A stretch of DNA of 64,000 bases, from NCBI RefSeq assembly GCF_000425505.1, contig NZ_KE384392.1:40973-104972 (forward strand). Direction: 5' to 3'. The stretch's first letter is position 1. Every line of letters starts with the position of its first letter. Source of the DNA: Flavobacterium frigidarium DSM 17623 (lineage in GTDB: Bacteria; Bacteroidota; Bacteroidia; Flavobacteriales; Flavobacteriaceae). The notes beneath the pieces are model-generated. The model searched no databases, was not told the origin of the DNA, and saw nothing but the letters and a program-made list of their open reading frames with translations. Shown piece after piece: positions 28,117 through 38,087 of the stretch. The position numbers were made by a program, and so were the translations under genes.

Positions 28117-28974
28117 TTATAGAATTTCTTCTACGTGGCGCTTGATGTTTTCGGCTATTTTTCTTGTGGGTAAATCGTTAGCGTCATGACCAAAAGGATC
28201 TTCGATTTCCTCAGCGATAAGTTCTAAACTTGCCAGAACGTAAAAAATGAAAACGACAACTGGGATGACATAGTACCCCAAATTAAACACATAACCAAAA
28301 GGCAATGTCATCACATAAAAAAATATAAATTTCTTGATAAAACTACTGTAAGAATAGGGGATAGGCGTGTTTTTAATTCGCTCGCATGCGCCACAAATAT
28401 CAGTAAAAGATTGGATTTCGTGGTTTATAATGATGAGTTGGTCACCTGTTATTTTCTTGGCATTATACAGGTCGTTTATTTTATGAAATAATATTTTAGC
28501 TACTTGATTGGGCCTGTGTTTGTGATGCTCGATCACCACATCTTCAAAAAGTTGCTTGCTAGTTTCTTCGTCTTTTAAATGTTTATTTAAAATCGAGGCA
28601 TAACTGGGAATTATTTTCCTAAAGAAGGCGCGATCGGACTCCTCGTGTAAAATAGCGGATAGTTTCAAAGCAAGATTTCTAGAATTGTTTACCAAGCTTC
28701 CCCATATTTTTCGACCTTCCCACCAGCGATCATACGCAGTGTTGGTACGGAAAACTAATAACAGCGAAATCACAAAGCCGAGCATTCCGTGCATGATAGA
28801 AATGTTCTTGACGTGGCTATCCTGCGATAATTTCCAATATTCAATTTCGAGATAGGCAATAGCTCCAGAATATAATCCAATAAAAATCATCATTGGGATT
28901 AATTGTCGAAATGTATCTGCCTTATGGAAACGAAAAATAAAGGTTATCCAGTCTTTTGGGTTGTATGAAATCAT
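28117..28974 (-). CDS. Bestrophin family (UPF0187) anion channel
   Basis: The 285-residue membrane protein has the bestrophin-like N-terminus (KDWITFIFRFHKADTFRQLI), a helix pair around residues 25-85, and the conserved FRTNTAYDRWWEGRKIWGSL segment. The C-terminus includes AEEIEDPFGHDANDLP, matching the conserved EDPFG motif. Bacterial members form pentameric ion channels in the inner membrane. It is monocistronic; the next operon ends 71 bases upstream of its start. Confidence 0.93.
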   Translation of the reverse strand: MISYNPKDWITFIFRFHKADTFRQLIPMMIFIGLYSGAIAYLEIEYWKLSQDSHVKNISIMHGMLGFVISLLLVFRTNTAYDRWWEGRKIWGSLVNNSRNLALKLSAILHEESDRAFFRKIIPSYASILNKHLKDEETSKQLFEDVVIEHHKHRPNQVAKILFHKINDLYNAKKITGDQLIIINHEIQSFTDICGACERIKNTPIPYSYSSFIKKFIFFYVMTLPFGYVFNLGYYVIPVVVFIFYVLASLELIAEEIEDPFGHDANDLPTRKIAENIKRHVEEIL

Positions 28975-29045
28975 GCTTAGTTTTCGAAAATTAAATGTTG
29001 GTTTTTAAAAAGATGATAACGCAAAAATAGTGCTAATATTCTAAT

Positions 29046-30356
29046 TTAAAAGTTAATGGTTCCAGCCAATTCTTTCAGCGCAATTTCGGATAATTTTGCT
29101 TGAAACTGTGCATCGCTGTAACGCACTTTTGCAATTACATAATTGAGTTGTGCAGTTCTAAACTCGATAGTTGTAATGGTTCCAATTCGAAATTTATCTA
29201 AGGTGATGTCGAGATTTTGTTTGGCAATTCCCTCATTTGTTTCCTCAAGATCAATCAGTTCTAAGTTGGTTAAATATGTTTGGTAAGCCGTCGCCAACTG
29301 ACTTTCTAGAGCAAGACTTTGTTGCTCGATTTGCAAATTGGCATTATCAATTTGTAGTCCCGCAATTTTCTCATTTCGACGCTGTGCAAAACCATCAAAT
29401 AGATTCAGTGAAGCGCTAAAGCCGTAGTTCAAACCACGAGCTGATGATTGAGTTGTAAATCCTAAACTAGATTCATTGCGGGAAAAATTGTATCCTGTAT
29501 TTACTGCAATCGTAGGGTAGCGCCCCCCTTTGATTTGTTTTAATTCTAACTCGGCTACTTTTCTTGCTATGATCAAAGATTCAATTTGCGGATTTTGCTT
29601 TTCGGCAAGTGCTTTTAATTCAGCAAAGTCAAGGCGGTTTTCAATTTCAAAATGATCGTCGACTCTAAAATCGATTTGCGTATCTCTCGCTAAGATTTGG
29701 TTTAAAGCAATCTTAGAATTTTGATATAGTTCTTGCTGTCTTAGCAAAGCCACCTTATCAGTATTAATATCTACTTGAGCATTCAAAACCTCTAGTTTTG
29801 ATGCTTTCCCAATAGTGAAACGGTTCTTTGCTAAACTCACACGTTGGTTCGAAATCACAATTGTGGTATCTAAAGCAGACAGCTGTTGTTGTTGTTGTAC
29901 CAGGTCAAAATAAGCAGCTTGAACGTCACTAATTTTTGTAATTATAGTGAGCTTTAATTGTGTTTCTCCTAATTTTTCAAGTTGTTCTAGTTGCTCTTTT
30001 TTGGCAAACATTTTGAACCCATCAAATATAGTCCAACCCAATCCCACACCATAATTCAAACTATTGCTCTTACCATTATCTAAACTAGTGGTGGTGCCAT
30101 CAGAGCGGGTTTGCGATAGGTTTTGTAAGTTGTTATTCTGTGAGATTGTAGCGGCAGCTGTAGGTAACATTCCTGCATTTCCTGCGCTCACATTAGTTTG
30201 ACTTATTTTTAAATCATTCTTTGCAATCTTGATTTCGTAATTATTTTCTAAAGCAATTTTTACCGCATCTTCTAGCGATAACATTTCCTGCGCATTCCCT
30301 TTTATGAAACAAAAGAAAAGCAACAGCATCGTTGTAAATATCGTCTTATAGTTCAT
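29046..30356 (-). CDS. TolC-family outer membrane efflux protein (system 1)
   Basis: I start at ATG 30356-30354 (436 residues), 1 base past the stop of the pump gene; it begins with a signal peptide (MNYKTIFTTMLLLFFCFIKG, cleaved near NAQ). Two OEP repeats follow (residues about 30-220 and 230-430), with LENNYEIKIAKNDLKISQTN and LENLDI-type helices. It forms the outer-membrane duct of a tripartite exporter with the adaptor and RND pump encoded just upstream. The longer frame to 30395 lies inside the pump gene and is not needed. Confidence 0.93.
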   Translation of the reverse strand: MNYKTIFTTMLLLFFCFIKGNAQEMLSLEDAVKIALENNYEIKIAKNDLKISQTNVSAGNAGMLPTAAATISQNNNLQNLSQTRSDGTTTSLDNGKSNSLNYGVGLGWTIFDGFKMFAKKEQLEQLEKLGETQLKLTIITKISDVQAAYFDLVQQQQQLSALDTTIVISNQRVSLAKNRFTIGKASKLEVLNAQVDINTDKVALLRQQELYQNSKIALNQILARDTQIDFRVDDHFEIENRLDFAELKALAEKQNPQIESLIIARKVAELELKQIKGGRYPTIAVNTGYNFSRNESSLGFTTQSSARGLNYGFSASLNLFDGFAQRRNEKIAGLQIDNANLQIEQQSLALESQLATAYQTYLTNLELIDLEETNEGIAKQNLDITLDKFRIGTITTIEFRTAQLNYVIAKVRYSDAQFQAKLSEIALKELAGTINF

Positions 30357-30357
30357 C

Positions 30358-33300
30358 TTATTTACTTTCATTTTCATATTCTTCAATGTGGTCAAATTCA
30401 GGATAATGTTTGCGGGCTTTTGACCACATCAAATACAAAGCTGGAATTACAAACAAAGTCAACACTAGTGAAAAAATGGTTCCACCTACGATCACCACTC
30501 CCATACCTATTCTACTCGTAGAGGCTGCTCCTAATGACATTGCAATAGGTAATGCTCCTAAAGAAATTGCTAAGCTGGTCATTAAAATAGGGCGTAAACG
30601 TGCCTCTGAAGCTTCTAGAATTGCTTGCAGTTTTGGTTTGCCTTGTTCTCGCAATTGATTTGCAAACTCTACAATTAAGATTCCGTTTTTAGTAACCAAT
30701 CCAATTAACATTACCGTTCCAATTTGGCTGAATATATTCCAAGTTTGATCAAACAACCACAAGGAGAATAGGGCTCCTGCAACTGCCATAGGCACTGTTA
30801 AAATAATGATGAATGGATCGACAAAACTTTCAAATTGCGCTGCTAGAATTAAGAAAATTAATAATAACGCTAGTCCAAAAGCAAATGAAGTATTTGAACT
30901 ACTTTCTACAAAATCGCGTGATTCTCCGCCTAAATCTGTAGTAAATGTATCGTCTAGTACTTTGGCTCTAATTCTTTCCATAGCATCGATTCCGTCATTG
31001 ATACTTTTTCCTGGAGCAAGCGCAGCAGAAACAGTAGCCGACATGAATCGATTGTTATGATACAATTGTGGTGGCTGACTTTGCTCTTCGGTGCTTACAA
31101 TATTGTCCATTTGGATTAATTCTCCCATGTTGTTTTTAACATACATCGAAGTTAAATCCAATGGTTTCGAACGGTCTTTTTGGTCAAATTGTCCAATAAC
31201 TTGGTACTGTTTCCCTTTTTTCATAAAGTACCCAAAACGTTGTCCGCTTAAAGATAGTTGTAATGTTTGTGCAATATCAATTACAGAAATCCCTAAGCTT
31301 TCGGCTTTTTCACGGTCGATTGTTACATTGATTTCGGGTTTGTTAAATTTTAAATTAACATCGGTCATCGAGAAGGTAGGGTCGTTTGCAGCCTCTTCCA
31401 TAAACAACGGAATTTTCTCTTCTAACTTAGCAAAACTCTGCGTTTGTATAATATACTGAATAGGCAATCCACCGCGTCTACTTACAGAAATAGTTGGTTG
31501 CTGTTGCACCGATGTTTTGGCATCGGGATATTGCTTGGTCCATTTGGTTAATTTCTCAGCAATTTGTTCTTGTGATAATTCTCGGTCCTCTTTTTCTTTT
31601 AGCGACAAGCGAATAAATCCACTGTTTACAGAGGAAGATCCAAAACCAGGCGAACTAATTACCAAACTCACTTTTTTCTCAGGAATAGAGTCGTCTACTA
31701 GTCTTGATATTTCTTGCATAAAACGATCAGTATATTCATAACTAGATCCTTCAGGTGCTGTCATTCTTAATATCAACGAGCTCCTATCATCATAAGGTGC
31801 TGTCTCTTTTTGAAGCAAATTATAGAAGACAAATATCAATGCAAAACAAGCAAACAGTATGGGGAAGCTCCACCATTTTTTTGTCATGAACTTGCTTAAC
31901 GCATTGGCATAATTGCTATTTAGTTTTTGGAAATACGGTTCTGTGGCTACATAAAATTTAGATTTCTTTTGTTCGCCACCTTTCATTAAATACGCATTCA
32001 ACATTGGCGTAAGCGTCAAGGAAACAAATGCCGAAATCAATACAGCAGCACCAATCACCACACCAAACTCTCGAAAGAGTCGGCCCACAAATCCTTCGAG
32101 AAAAATTACTGGTAAAAACACAGCTGCGAGCGTAATCGAAATCGAAATCACCGCAAAAAAGATTTCGTTAGATCCTTTTATTGCTGCCTCGATAGGTGTC
32201 ATGCCTTCCTCAACTTTCTTGAAAATATTTTCGGTAACAACGATTCCGTCATCGACGACTAAACCTGTGGCTAGTACAATCGCTAGCAGTGTTAATACGT
32301 TTATCGAAAATCCAAACAGCCACATGATAAAAAAGGTTGCGATCAAAGAAACAGGGATATCAATCAACGGACGAAAAGCGATCGCCCAATCTCTAAAAAA
32401 TAAATAGATAATTAAAATTACCAAAAAGATAGAAATCCCTAATGTTTCTGCTACTTCAAGTACTGATTTTTTTACAAATATAGTGTTGTCAAGCGCGATG
32501 TTTAACTGAATATCTTTAGGTAGATCTTTCTTTAAAGCTTCGTATTGTTCGTAAAAAGCTTTAGAAATATCAAGGTAGTTGGCTCCTGGGCGAGGCACAA
32601 TCGCAAGTCCTACCAGCGGCAATCCAGATTGACTCAATTTAGTTTCGATATTTTCAGGACCTAATTCGGCTCTTCCTACGTCGCTTAATCGAACTACTTT
32701 TTCTCCTTCTGTTCGAATAATAATATTATTGAATTCTTCGGCTGTAGCCAAATTACCGACTGTTTTTACTGTCAATTCAGTGTTGTCACCAGTTAGTTTT
32801 CCAGAGGGTAACTCCACATTTTGAGCATTCAATGCGGTACGTACTTCGGCAACTGTTAAACCGTAAGAAGCTAGTTTTATTGGATCAATCCACAATCGCA
32901 TCGCGTACCTCTTTTGTCCCCAAATTTGAACACCACTCACTCCTGGAATTGTTTCAAGTCGCTGCGAAATCACATTCTCGGCATAGTCGCTTAATTCAAG
33001 TGGCGAGCGCGAATCACTTTGTACTGTCATTGATATTATCGCATCACTATTGGCATCAGCCTTAGAAACCACTGGCGGTGCATCGATATCTTGTGGCAAA
33101 CTGCGTATCGCTTGTGAAACCTTGTCACGAACATCATTTGCAGCTTCTTCAAGGTCTTTGTCTAAATTGAATTCGACAGTAATCGAACTACTTCCTTGCG
33201 AACTTGAAGAGGTAATATTACGTATTCCGTCGATCGAGTTAATCGCTTTTTCAAGCGGCTCTGTAATTTGGGATTCGATAATATCACTATTGGCTCCCGT

Positions 33301-33453
33301 GTAATTTGTTCGAATCGAAACCTGCGCAGGATCAATCGATGGAAATTCACGTACCCCTAAATAGGTATACCCAATGATTCCAAACAACACTATCGTAATG
33401 TTCATTACAATAGTCATCACCGGTCTTTTTATACTTAATGTAGATAAACTCAT
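30358..33453 (-). CDS. RND efflux pump, inner membrane subunit (HAE1 type, system 1)
   Basis: The 1031-residue AcrB/MexB-like transporter has 12 predicted membrane helices, the first in MSLSTLSIKRPVMTIVMNIT. Helix 4 has LAIVLATGLVVDDGIVVTEN with the paired Asp residues used for proton relay; IGLVTKNGILIVEFANQL is the matching C-terminal helix. It probably exports drugs, detergents or other hydrophobic compounds. The gene order adaptor, pump, channel (spacings 45 and 1 bases) makes a full operon. No regulator gene is next to it. Confidence 0.95.
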   Translation of the reverse strand: MSLSTLSIKRPVMTIVMNITIVLFGIIGYTYLGVREFPSIDPAQVSIRTNYTGANSDIIESQITEPLEKAINSIDGIRNITSSSSQGSSSITVEFNLDKDLEEAANDVRDKVSQAIRSLPQDIDAPPVVSKADANSDAIISMTVQSDSRSPLELSDYAENVISQRLETIPGVSGVQIWGQKRYAMRLWIDPIKLASYGLTVAEVRTALNAQNVELPSGKLTGDNTELTVKTVGNLATAEEFNNIIIRTEGEKVVRLSDVGRAELGPENIETKLSQSGLPLVGLAIVPRPGANYLDISKAFYEQYEALKKDLPKDIQLNIALDNTIFVKKSVLEVAETLGISIFLVILIIYLFFRDWAIAFRPLIDIPVSLIATFFIMWLFGFSINVLTLLAIVLATGLVVDDGIVVTENIFKKVEEGMTPIEAAIKGSNEIFFAVISISITLAAVFLPVIFLEGFVGRLFREFGVVIGAAVLISAFVSLTLTPMLNAYLMKGGEQKKSKFYVATEPYFQKLNSNYANALSKFMTKKWWSFPILFACFALIFVFYNLLQKETAPYDDRSSLILRMTAPEGSSYEYTDRFMQEISRLVDDSIPEKKVSLVISSPGFGSSSVNSGFIRLSLKEKEDRELSQEQIAEKLTKWTKQYPDAKTSVQQQPTISVSRRGGLPIQYIIQTQSFAKLEEKIPLFMEEAANDPTFSMTDVNLKFNKPEINVTIDREKAESLGISVIDIAQTLQLSLSGQRFGYFMKKGKQYQVIGQFDQKDRSKPLDLTSMYVKNNMGELIQMDNIVSTEEQSQPPQLYHNNRFMSATVSAALAPGKSINDGIDAMERIRAKVLDDTFTTDLGGESRDFVESSSNTSFAFGLALLLIFLILAAQFESFVDPFIIILTVPMAVAGALFSLWLFDQTWNIFSQIGTVMLIGLVTKNGILIVEFANQLREQGKPKLQAILEASEARLRPILMTSLAISLGALPIAMSLGAASTSRIGMGVVIVGGTIFSLVLTLFVIPALYLMWSKARKHYPEFDHIEEYENESK

Positions 33454-33498
33454 TTAGTTTAATATTTATATTTTGGCAATTAGGCTTTCGCCAAAAAG

Positions 33499-34560
33499 CT
33501 ATTTTTCGATAATAATTTTAACTGGCGCATCATTTTTCAATGCCATTACTCCTGTAGTAATAACAGTATCTCCTGCTTTTAAACCTGAAAGAATCAGTAA
33601 AGAAGCATCTGTTCTAGTTGCTGTTTCGACCATAATTTCTTTGGCTTTTCCCATATTTGATATGAATACTTTTTTTCCGTTTTGTACTGGAATTACTGCT
33701 TGAGTAGGTACCACAATCGCATCTTTAATAACATCAAGTGGTAATTCTACATTTGCAAAGGTTCCAGGCAGTAATTTTCCGTCTTTATTATCAGTAATCG
33801 CACGAACTTGCAAAGTACGCGTGCTGGTCTCAACAGAAGGTTCGATTGCATATACCTTTGCAGCATAGGTCTCAGTAGATCCCGCAACTTTGAACTTTAA
33901 TTCAGTATTGTTTTTTACTTGGTTGGCATATTTTTCAGGAATTGAAAATGTAATTTTCAGTTTCCCAATATTTACAAGATTTGCAATTAAGATAGAAGGG
34001 GTTACATAAGTTCCTTTTGAGATATAACGCAAACCAATTCTTCCTGAAAATGGAGCACGCACGGCTGCTTTTGCAATTTGTGCTTTTACTAGTTGGCTTT
34101 GTGCTTTCATTGACGCATATTCGGCTTTAGCAACATCATACTCCTCACGGCTAATCGCTTCTTTTTCTAGTAGTAATTTGGCTCTTCGTTCGTTTTCTCC
34201 GGCGAGGTTTTCCTTGGTAGTTGCCTGACTTAATTGCGCTCTTAATTCGTTGTCATTCACTTTAAAAAGCAGTTGTCCTTTAGTCACATTACTTCCTTCT
34301 TGAAAGTTAATGCTTTCTACAATTCCAGATACTTCAGAGCGTATTTCGACTTGCTCATTAGCTTCTATTGAACCCGATAATGATAGATTATTATTAAAGC
34401 TTTCTGGTTGCACCACAATTCCTGACAACTGCATGGCTTTTGATTTTGCACCACCATCTTTTGGGCCATCCGCTTTAGTGCTGTTTTCAGTAATTCGGTA
34501 GGCTATAAAAGCACCAAAACCAACAATTAATAAGGTGTAAATAATGTATTTTATTTTCAT
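33499..34560 (-). CDS. RND efflux periplasmic adaptor (system 1)
   Basis: The 353-residue membrane-fusion protein has an N-terminal membrane anchor (residues 5-22), a split biotinyl-lipoyl domain (VSGIVESINFQEGSNVTKGQ, then VRAPFSGRIGLRYISKGTYV), an alpha-hairpin between about 95 and 165, and beta-barrel domains after that. It bridges the RND pump and TolC channel. First gene of the operon; the 265-base upstream region has inverted GTTTGT repeats that could bind a regulator. Confidence 0.94.
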   Translation of the reverse strand: MKIKYIIYTLLIVGFGAFIAYRITENSTKADGPKDGGAKSKAMQLSGIVVQPESFNNNLSLSGSIEANEQVEIRSEVSGIVESINFQEGSNVTKGQLLFKVNDNELRAQLSQATTKENLAGENERRAKLLLEKEAISREEYDVAKAEYASMKAQSQLVKAQIAKAAVRAPFSGRIGLRYISKGTYVTPSILIANLVNIGKLKITFSIPEKYANQVKNNTELKFKVAGSTETYAAKVYAIEPSVETSTRTLQVRAITDNKDGKLLPGTFANVELPLDVIKDAIVVPTQAVIPVQNGKKVFISNMGKAKEIMVETATRTDASLLILSGLKAGDTVITTGVMALKNDAPVKIIIEK

Positions 34561-34665
34561 AATATAGGTAAATAGTAAAATATGTTTAAAATATTTGTTC
34601 GAAATATAATTCTATAAGTAAGCTCATGCAAAGCGTAAAAGTACAATTTAATTGCAGCCAAAAGT

Positions 34666-34691
34666 GTTTGTGTAATTGACAAACAGTTTGT
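34666..34691. promoter_or_regulatory. Candidate operator upstream of efflux operon 1
   Basis: GTTTGT (34666-34671) and ACAAAC (34679-34684) form a perfect inverted repeat with a 7-base spacer; a third GTTTGT follows at 34686-34691. It lies about 105-130 bases upstream of the adaptor start. No regulator gene is adjacent, so the ligand and partner are unknown. Confidence 0.35.
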
Positions 34692-34825
34692 TACAAATTA
34701 AATTCTATTGCTGCGCAAGACATGTGCTCATTTAAAGCATTCGTAAATACTCAAAATTAGACGTTAAAAGAGGGAAATTGTTTCACTTTTAAGTAAAAAA
34801 AGTTCAAAAATTTTTCGATAAAAAA

Positions 34826-36931
34826 TTAAGAGATATAATTCCAAATATTTTTCTTTTTTGTTAGTTCGATATAAACCGCTCTAAGTCCCGCATGTTGGGG
34901 TTTTTCTAGTGGCGCATCGTCCTTTAAAATTTTCATCGCGTGACTTCTGGCTAGCGCTAGAATGTCTCTGTCTTTAACAATATCTGCAATTTGCAAGTTT
35001 AAGACACCACTTTGTTGCGTTCCCATTAAATTACCGGGTCCGCGCAATTTTAAATCCACTTCAGCAATTTCAAAACCGTCGTTTGAGCCTACCATGGTTT
35101 CCATTCTTGTTTTACTATCGGCACTTAATTTGTGACTCGTCATCAAGATGCAATAACTCTGATCGGCACCACGACCTACGCGACCACGCAATTGGTGTAA
35201 TTGCGATAATCCAAAACGTTCCGCACTTTCGATAATCATCACTGAGGCGTTAGGAACATTCACACCAACTTCGATAACGGTTGTTGCCACCATAATATTG
35301 GTTTTTCCTTCGCTAAAGCGTTTCATTTCGGCATCTTTGTCCGCGGGTTTCATTTTTCCGTGAAGAATCGAAATCGAATAATCAGGCAACGGAAAATCAC
35401 GAGAAATACTCTCATAACCGTCCATCAAATCTTTATAATCCATTTTCTCTGATTCTTGTATCAGTGGATATACAATGTAGATCTGGCGGCCTATCGCAAT
35501 TTCGTCACGTATAAACTTCCATACTTTCAAACGGTTGCTATCAAAGCGATGCACTGTTTGAATGGGTTTACGTCCCGGAGGCAATTCATCAATTACAGAA
35601 ATGTCTAGATCGCCATACAAACTCATTGCTAAGGTTCTAGGAATGGGAGTAGCCGTCATTACTAAAACGTGTGGCGGAATGCTGTTTTTCTTCCATAGTT
35701 TTGAACGTTGCTCAACCCCAAAACGGTGCTGCTCATCAATTACAGCTAGTCCTAAATTTTTAAATTTAACTTTGTCTTCGAGTAAGGCGTGCGTTCCAAT
35801 AAGTATTTGTAGACTTCCATCTTCAAGTTCTTCATGGATTTTTCGTCTTGCTGCTGTTTTGCTTGATCCGGTCAATAATTTAATATTGATATTGAGTGGT
35901 TCAGCGAGTTCTGTTAAACCAATAAAATGCTGGTTAGCCAAAATCTCTGTAGGTGCCATCAAGCAGGCTTGGAAACCGTTGTCAAGCGCAAGCAACATTG
36001 TCATAAAAGCAACAATAGTTTTCCCTGAACCTACGTCTCCTTGCAACAAACGGTTCATTTGGGCATTACTACCCATGTCGGTTCTAATTTCTTTGATTAC
36101 TCTTTTTTGTGCTCCCGTTAAAGAAAACGGCAAGTGATTTTGATAAAAACCATTGAAAAATTCTCCAACAATCGAAAAAGGATGTCCTTTTATCTTGTGT
36201 TTCTGAATCAGGTTTTTTGTAATCAATTGCAATTGGATAAAGAATAATTCCTCAAATTTTAATCGGAATTGGGCTTTCGCCAAAGCGTCACTGCTTTTAG
36301 GAAAATGAATGTTTATTAAAGCATCCTTTTTAGAGATTAGCTTTAACTCAGCAATCAAATAATCAGGTAATGTTTCTGTAAATAATGTATGCGTTTCTAT
36401 AAATAGCTGCTGCATTATTTTATTAATCGTACGGTTTGAAATCCCGCGATTTGTCAATTTTTCTGTCGAAGGATACACCGGTTGCATCGCTGAACGCAAA
36501 CTCTTTTCGTGTTCGCTAAGCAGTTCAATCTCAGGATGCGGCATATTGTACGCTCCATTAAAAGAGGTGCATTTTCCAAAAATCACACAGACTTCGTTGA
36601 TTTTTAAAGATTCGCGAACCCACTTATGTCCTTGAAACCAAACCAATTCCATTTGTCCCGTATCGTCTACAAAAGTCGCCACAAGCCGTTTGCGACCTTT
36701 ACCAAATTCCACCGTTTTTGCATTAATAATTTTACCAATGATTTGTACCTCGGCGACATTATTTTGCAATTCGTTGATTTTATAATAACGCGTGCGATCG
36801 ATGTAACGGTTGGGGTAAAAATTGATTAAATCTGCGTACTTATGAATCCCCAATTCCTTACGAAGCAATTCGCCCCGACTGGGACCAACGCCTTTTAAGT
36901 ATTCTATGGGAGTAAGTAGGAGGTTGTTCAT
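34826..36931 (-). CDS. recG: ATP-dependent DNA helicase RecG
   Basis: I start at ATG 36931-36929 (701 residues, MNNLLLTPIEYLKGVGPSRG). RecG remodels stalled replication forks and Holliday junctions. An N-terminal wedge/OB domain (residues about 60-150) is followed by SF2 helicase motifs: Walker A LLQGDVGSGKT, DEQHRFG box, TATPIPRTLA, and SATxIEVGVNVPNA plus QLRGRVGRG in the C-terminal lobe. The length is usual. An upstream frame to 36973 adds an unrelated 14 residues. It is transcribed away from the repeat array at 37.1 kb. Confidence 0.97.
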   Translation of the reverse strand: MNNLLLTPIEYLKGVGPSRGELLRKELGIHKYADLINFYPNRYIDRTRYYKINELQNNVAEVQIIGKIINAKTVEFGKGRKRLVATFVDDTGQMELVWFQGHKWVRESLKINEVCVIFGKCTSFNGAYNMPHPEIELLSEHEKSLRSAMQPVYPSTEKLTNRGISNRTINKIMQQLFIETHTLFTETLPDYLIAELKLISKKDALINIHFPKSSDALAKAQFRLKFEELFFIQLQLITKNLIQKHKIKGHPFSIVGEFFNGFYQNHLPFSLTGAQKRVIKEIRTDMGSNAQMNRLLQGDVGSGKTIVAFMTMLLALDNGFQACLMAPTEILANQHFIGLTELAEPLNINIKLLTGSSKTAARRKIHEELEDGSLQILIGTHALLEDKVKFKNLGLAVIDEQHRFGVEQRSKLWKKNSIPPHVLVMTATPIPRTLAMSLYGDLDISVIDELPPGRKPIQTVHRFDSNRLKVWKFIRDEIAIGRQIYIVYPLIQESEKMDYKDLMDGYESISRDFPLPDYSISILHGKMKPADKDAEMKRFSEGKTNIMVATTVIEVGVNVPNASVMIIESAERFGLSQLHQLRGRVGRGADQSYCILMTSHKLSADSKTRMETMVGSNDGFEIAEVDLKLRGPGNLMGTQQSGVLNLQIADIVKDRDILALARSHAMKILKDDAPLEKPQHAGLRAVYIELTKKKNIWNYIS

Positions 36932-37530
36932 TTTGTTTTTTTGGACGCTGATAAAACAAATTTGCCAATGCAAAAGCGCAGATCTAAACGAATTTTATTT
37001 TTGAAAAGCGAAGATAGTTTTTTGTTTGCAAATCTGGAAAAGCTTTTAGAGTTAAGGATGAATTAGTAAGGATTAAGTATGAAGGATGAATTATTAAGGG
37101 TTAAGGTTTAAAGTTTAAAGTTGACTTAGATTGTCTGTAGTAATCTGTGCTCTCTAGACATTTTTTCTTGGCTCTTGTTTCTTAGCTCTTGACTAATTAC
37201 TTTTTACAAGAGTTTAATGTTTAAAGTTGACTTGGATTGTGTGCAGTAATCCGTGCTCGCTAGATGTTTCCTCTTCACTTTTTACCAATCACTATTTCTG
37301 AGAGTTTCAGGTTTAAAGTTTAAAGTTGACGTGGATTGTCTGTAGTAATCTGTGCTCTCTAGATATTTCGTCTTACCTCTTGGCTCTTGACTCTTGGCTG
37401 TTCACTCTTGACTGTTCACTCTTGACTCTTGAAACTTTACTTTTCACTAGTCACTACTAACTAGCAAAAAAAATGAAGAAACCAATGGCTTGTTTAAGAT
37501 AATTTGTAATTTTGATAAAAATATTTTATT
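36932..37530. other. Non-coding region: repeat units R1-R3
   Basis: Apart from the recG leader this stretch holds three degenerate repeat units (37106-37464) and a short A/T-rich leader of the antitoxin gene. No gene was seen. Confidence 0.7.
37106..37464 (+). repeat. Degenerate intergenic repeat array, left half (units R1-R3)
   Basis: Units begin at 37106, 37219 and 37311. Each starts GTTTAAAG(TTTAAAG)TTGAC, then RGATTGTCTGTAGTAATCY, CTCTCTAGATATTTC and a pyrimidine-rich tail of CTCTTGACT-like words. The arms AGATT/AATCT (R1) and GGATT/AATCC (R2) pair around a 9-base loop, and the changes compensate each other. The same unit recurs to the right of the toxin-antitoxin pair. Confidence 0.85.
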
Positions 37531-37770
37531 ATGGATATCCAAAGTAGAAAATTAGAATTTATACAAGCTTTCCTTAAAATCCAAAGTGAGGAAGTAATTT
37601 CTCAACTAGAAAATATTTTGAGAAGCGAATCTGCTATTGATTCAAAAGGAGATTCAGAATTTAATCCTATGTCGTTAGAGGAATTTAATGAAAGAATTGA
37701 TACTTCTGAAAATGATTTTGAAAATGGTAGGTATAAGAAGACTTCTGAACTTCTTAAGAAGTATAATTAA
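37531..37770 (+). CDS. Antitoxin of type II toxin-antitoxin pair
   Basis: The 79-residue acidic protein (MDIQSRKLEFIQAFLKIQSE...) fits small antitoxins that precede RelE/ParE toxins in Bacteroidota. SLEEFNERIDTSENDFENGR resembles the toxin-binding tail. No DNA-binding motif is obvious, so autorepression is uncertain. It overlaps the toxin gene by one base (TAATG). The pair sits inside an intergenic repeat array. Confidence 0.8.
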   Translation: MDIQSRKLEFIQAFLKIQSEEVISQLENILRSESAIDSKGDSEFNPMSLEEFNERIDTSENDFENGRYKKTSELLKKYN

Positions 37771-38087
37771 TGAGTTACAGCGTAATTTGGTCCAGCTTTG
37801 CTGAAAAACAACTTGATAAGATTTTCCAATATTATGTTGCAAAAGCAAATTTAAAAGTTGCAAAAAACATACTTCATAACATCTTGGCTGAACCAGAGAG
37901 GCTTATAAAAAATTCAGAATTATTTCAAGTTGAGGACTTGTTGACTGATAGGAACGCTAAATACAGGTACATAGTCTGCCATAATTATAAAATAATTTAT
38001 TCAGTCGATGTAGCATTAGAACTTATAAAAATTGCAGACGTATTTGATACACGTCAAAATCCAATTAAAATAAAATTAAATAAATAG
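37770..38087 (+). CDS. RelE/ParE-family toxin
   Basis: The 105-residue protein has the ParE/RelE pattern: YSVIWSSFAEKQLDKIFQYY (N-terminal helices), then the beta-core segment YRYIVCHNYKIIYSVD and the C-terminal ELIKIADVFDTRQNPIKI, which matches the usual I..V..TRQNP ending. RelE members cut mRNA on ribosomes and ParE members poison gyrase; the ending RQNP favours the ParE/RelE group without deciding between them. Translationally coupled to its antitoxin. Confidence 0.9.
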   Translation: MSYSVIWSSFAEKQLDKIFQYYVAKANLKVAKNILHNILAEPERLIKNSELFQVEDLLTDRNAKYRYIVCHNYKIIYSVDVALELIKIADVFDTRQNPIKIKLNK

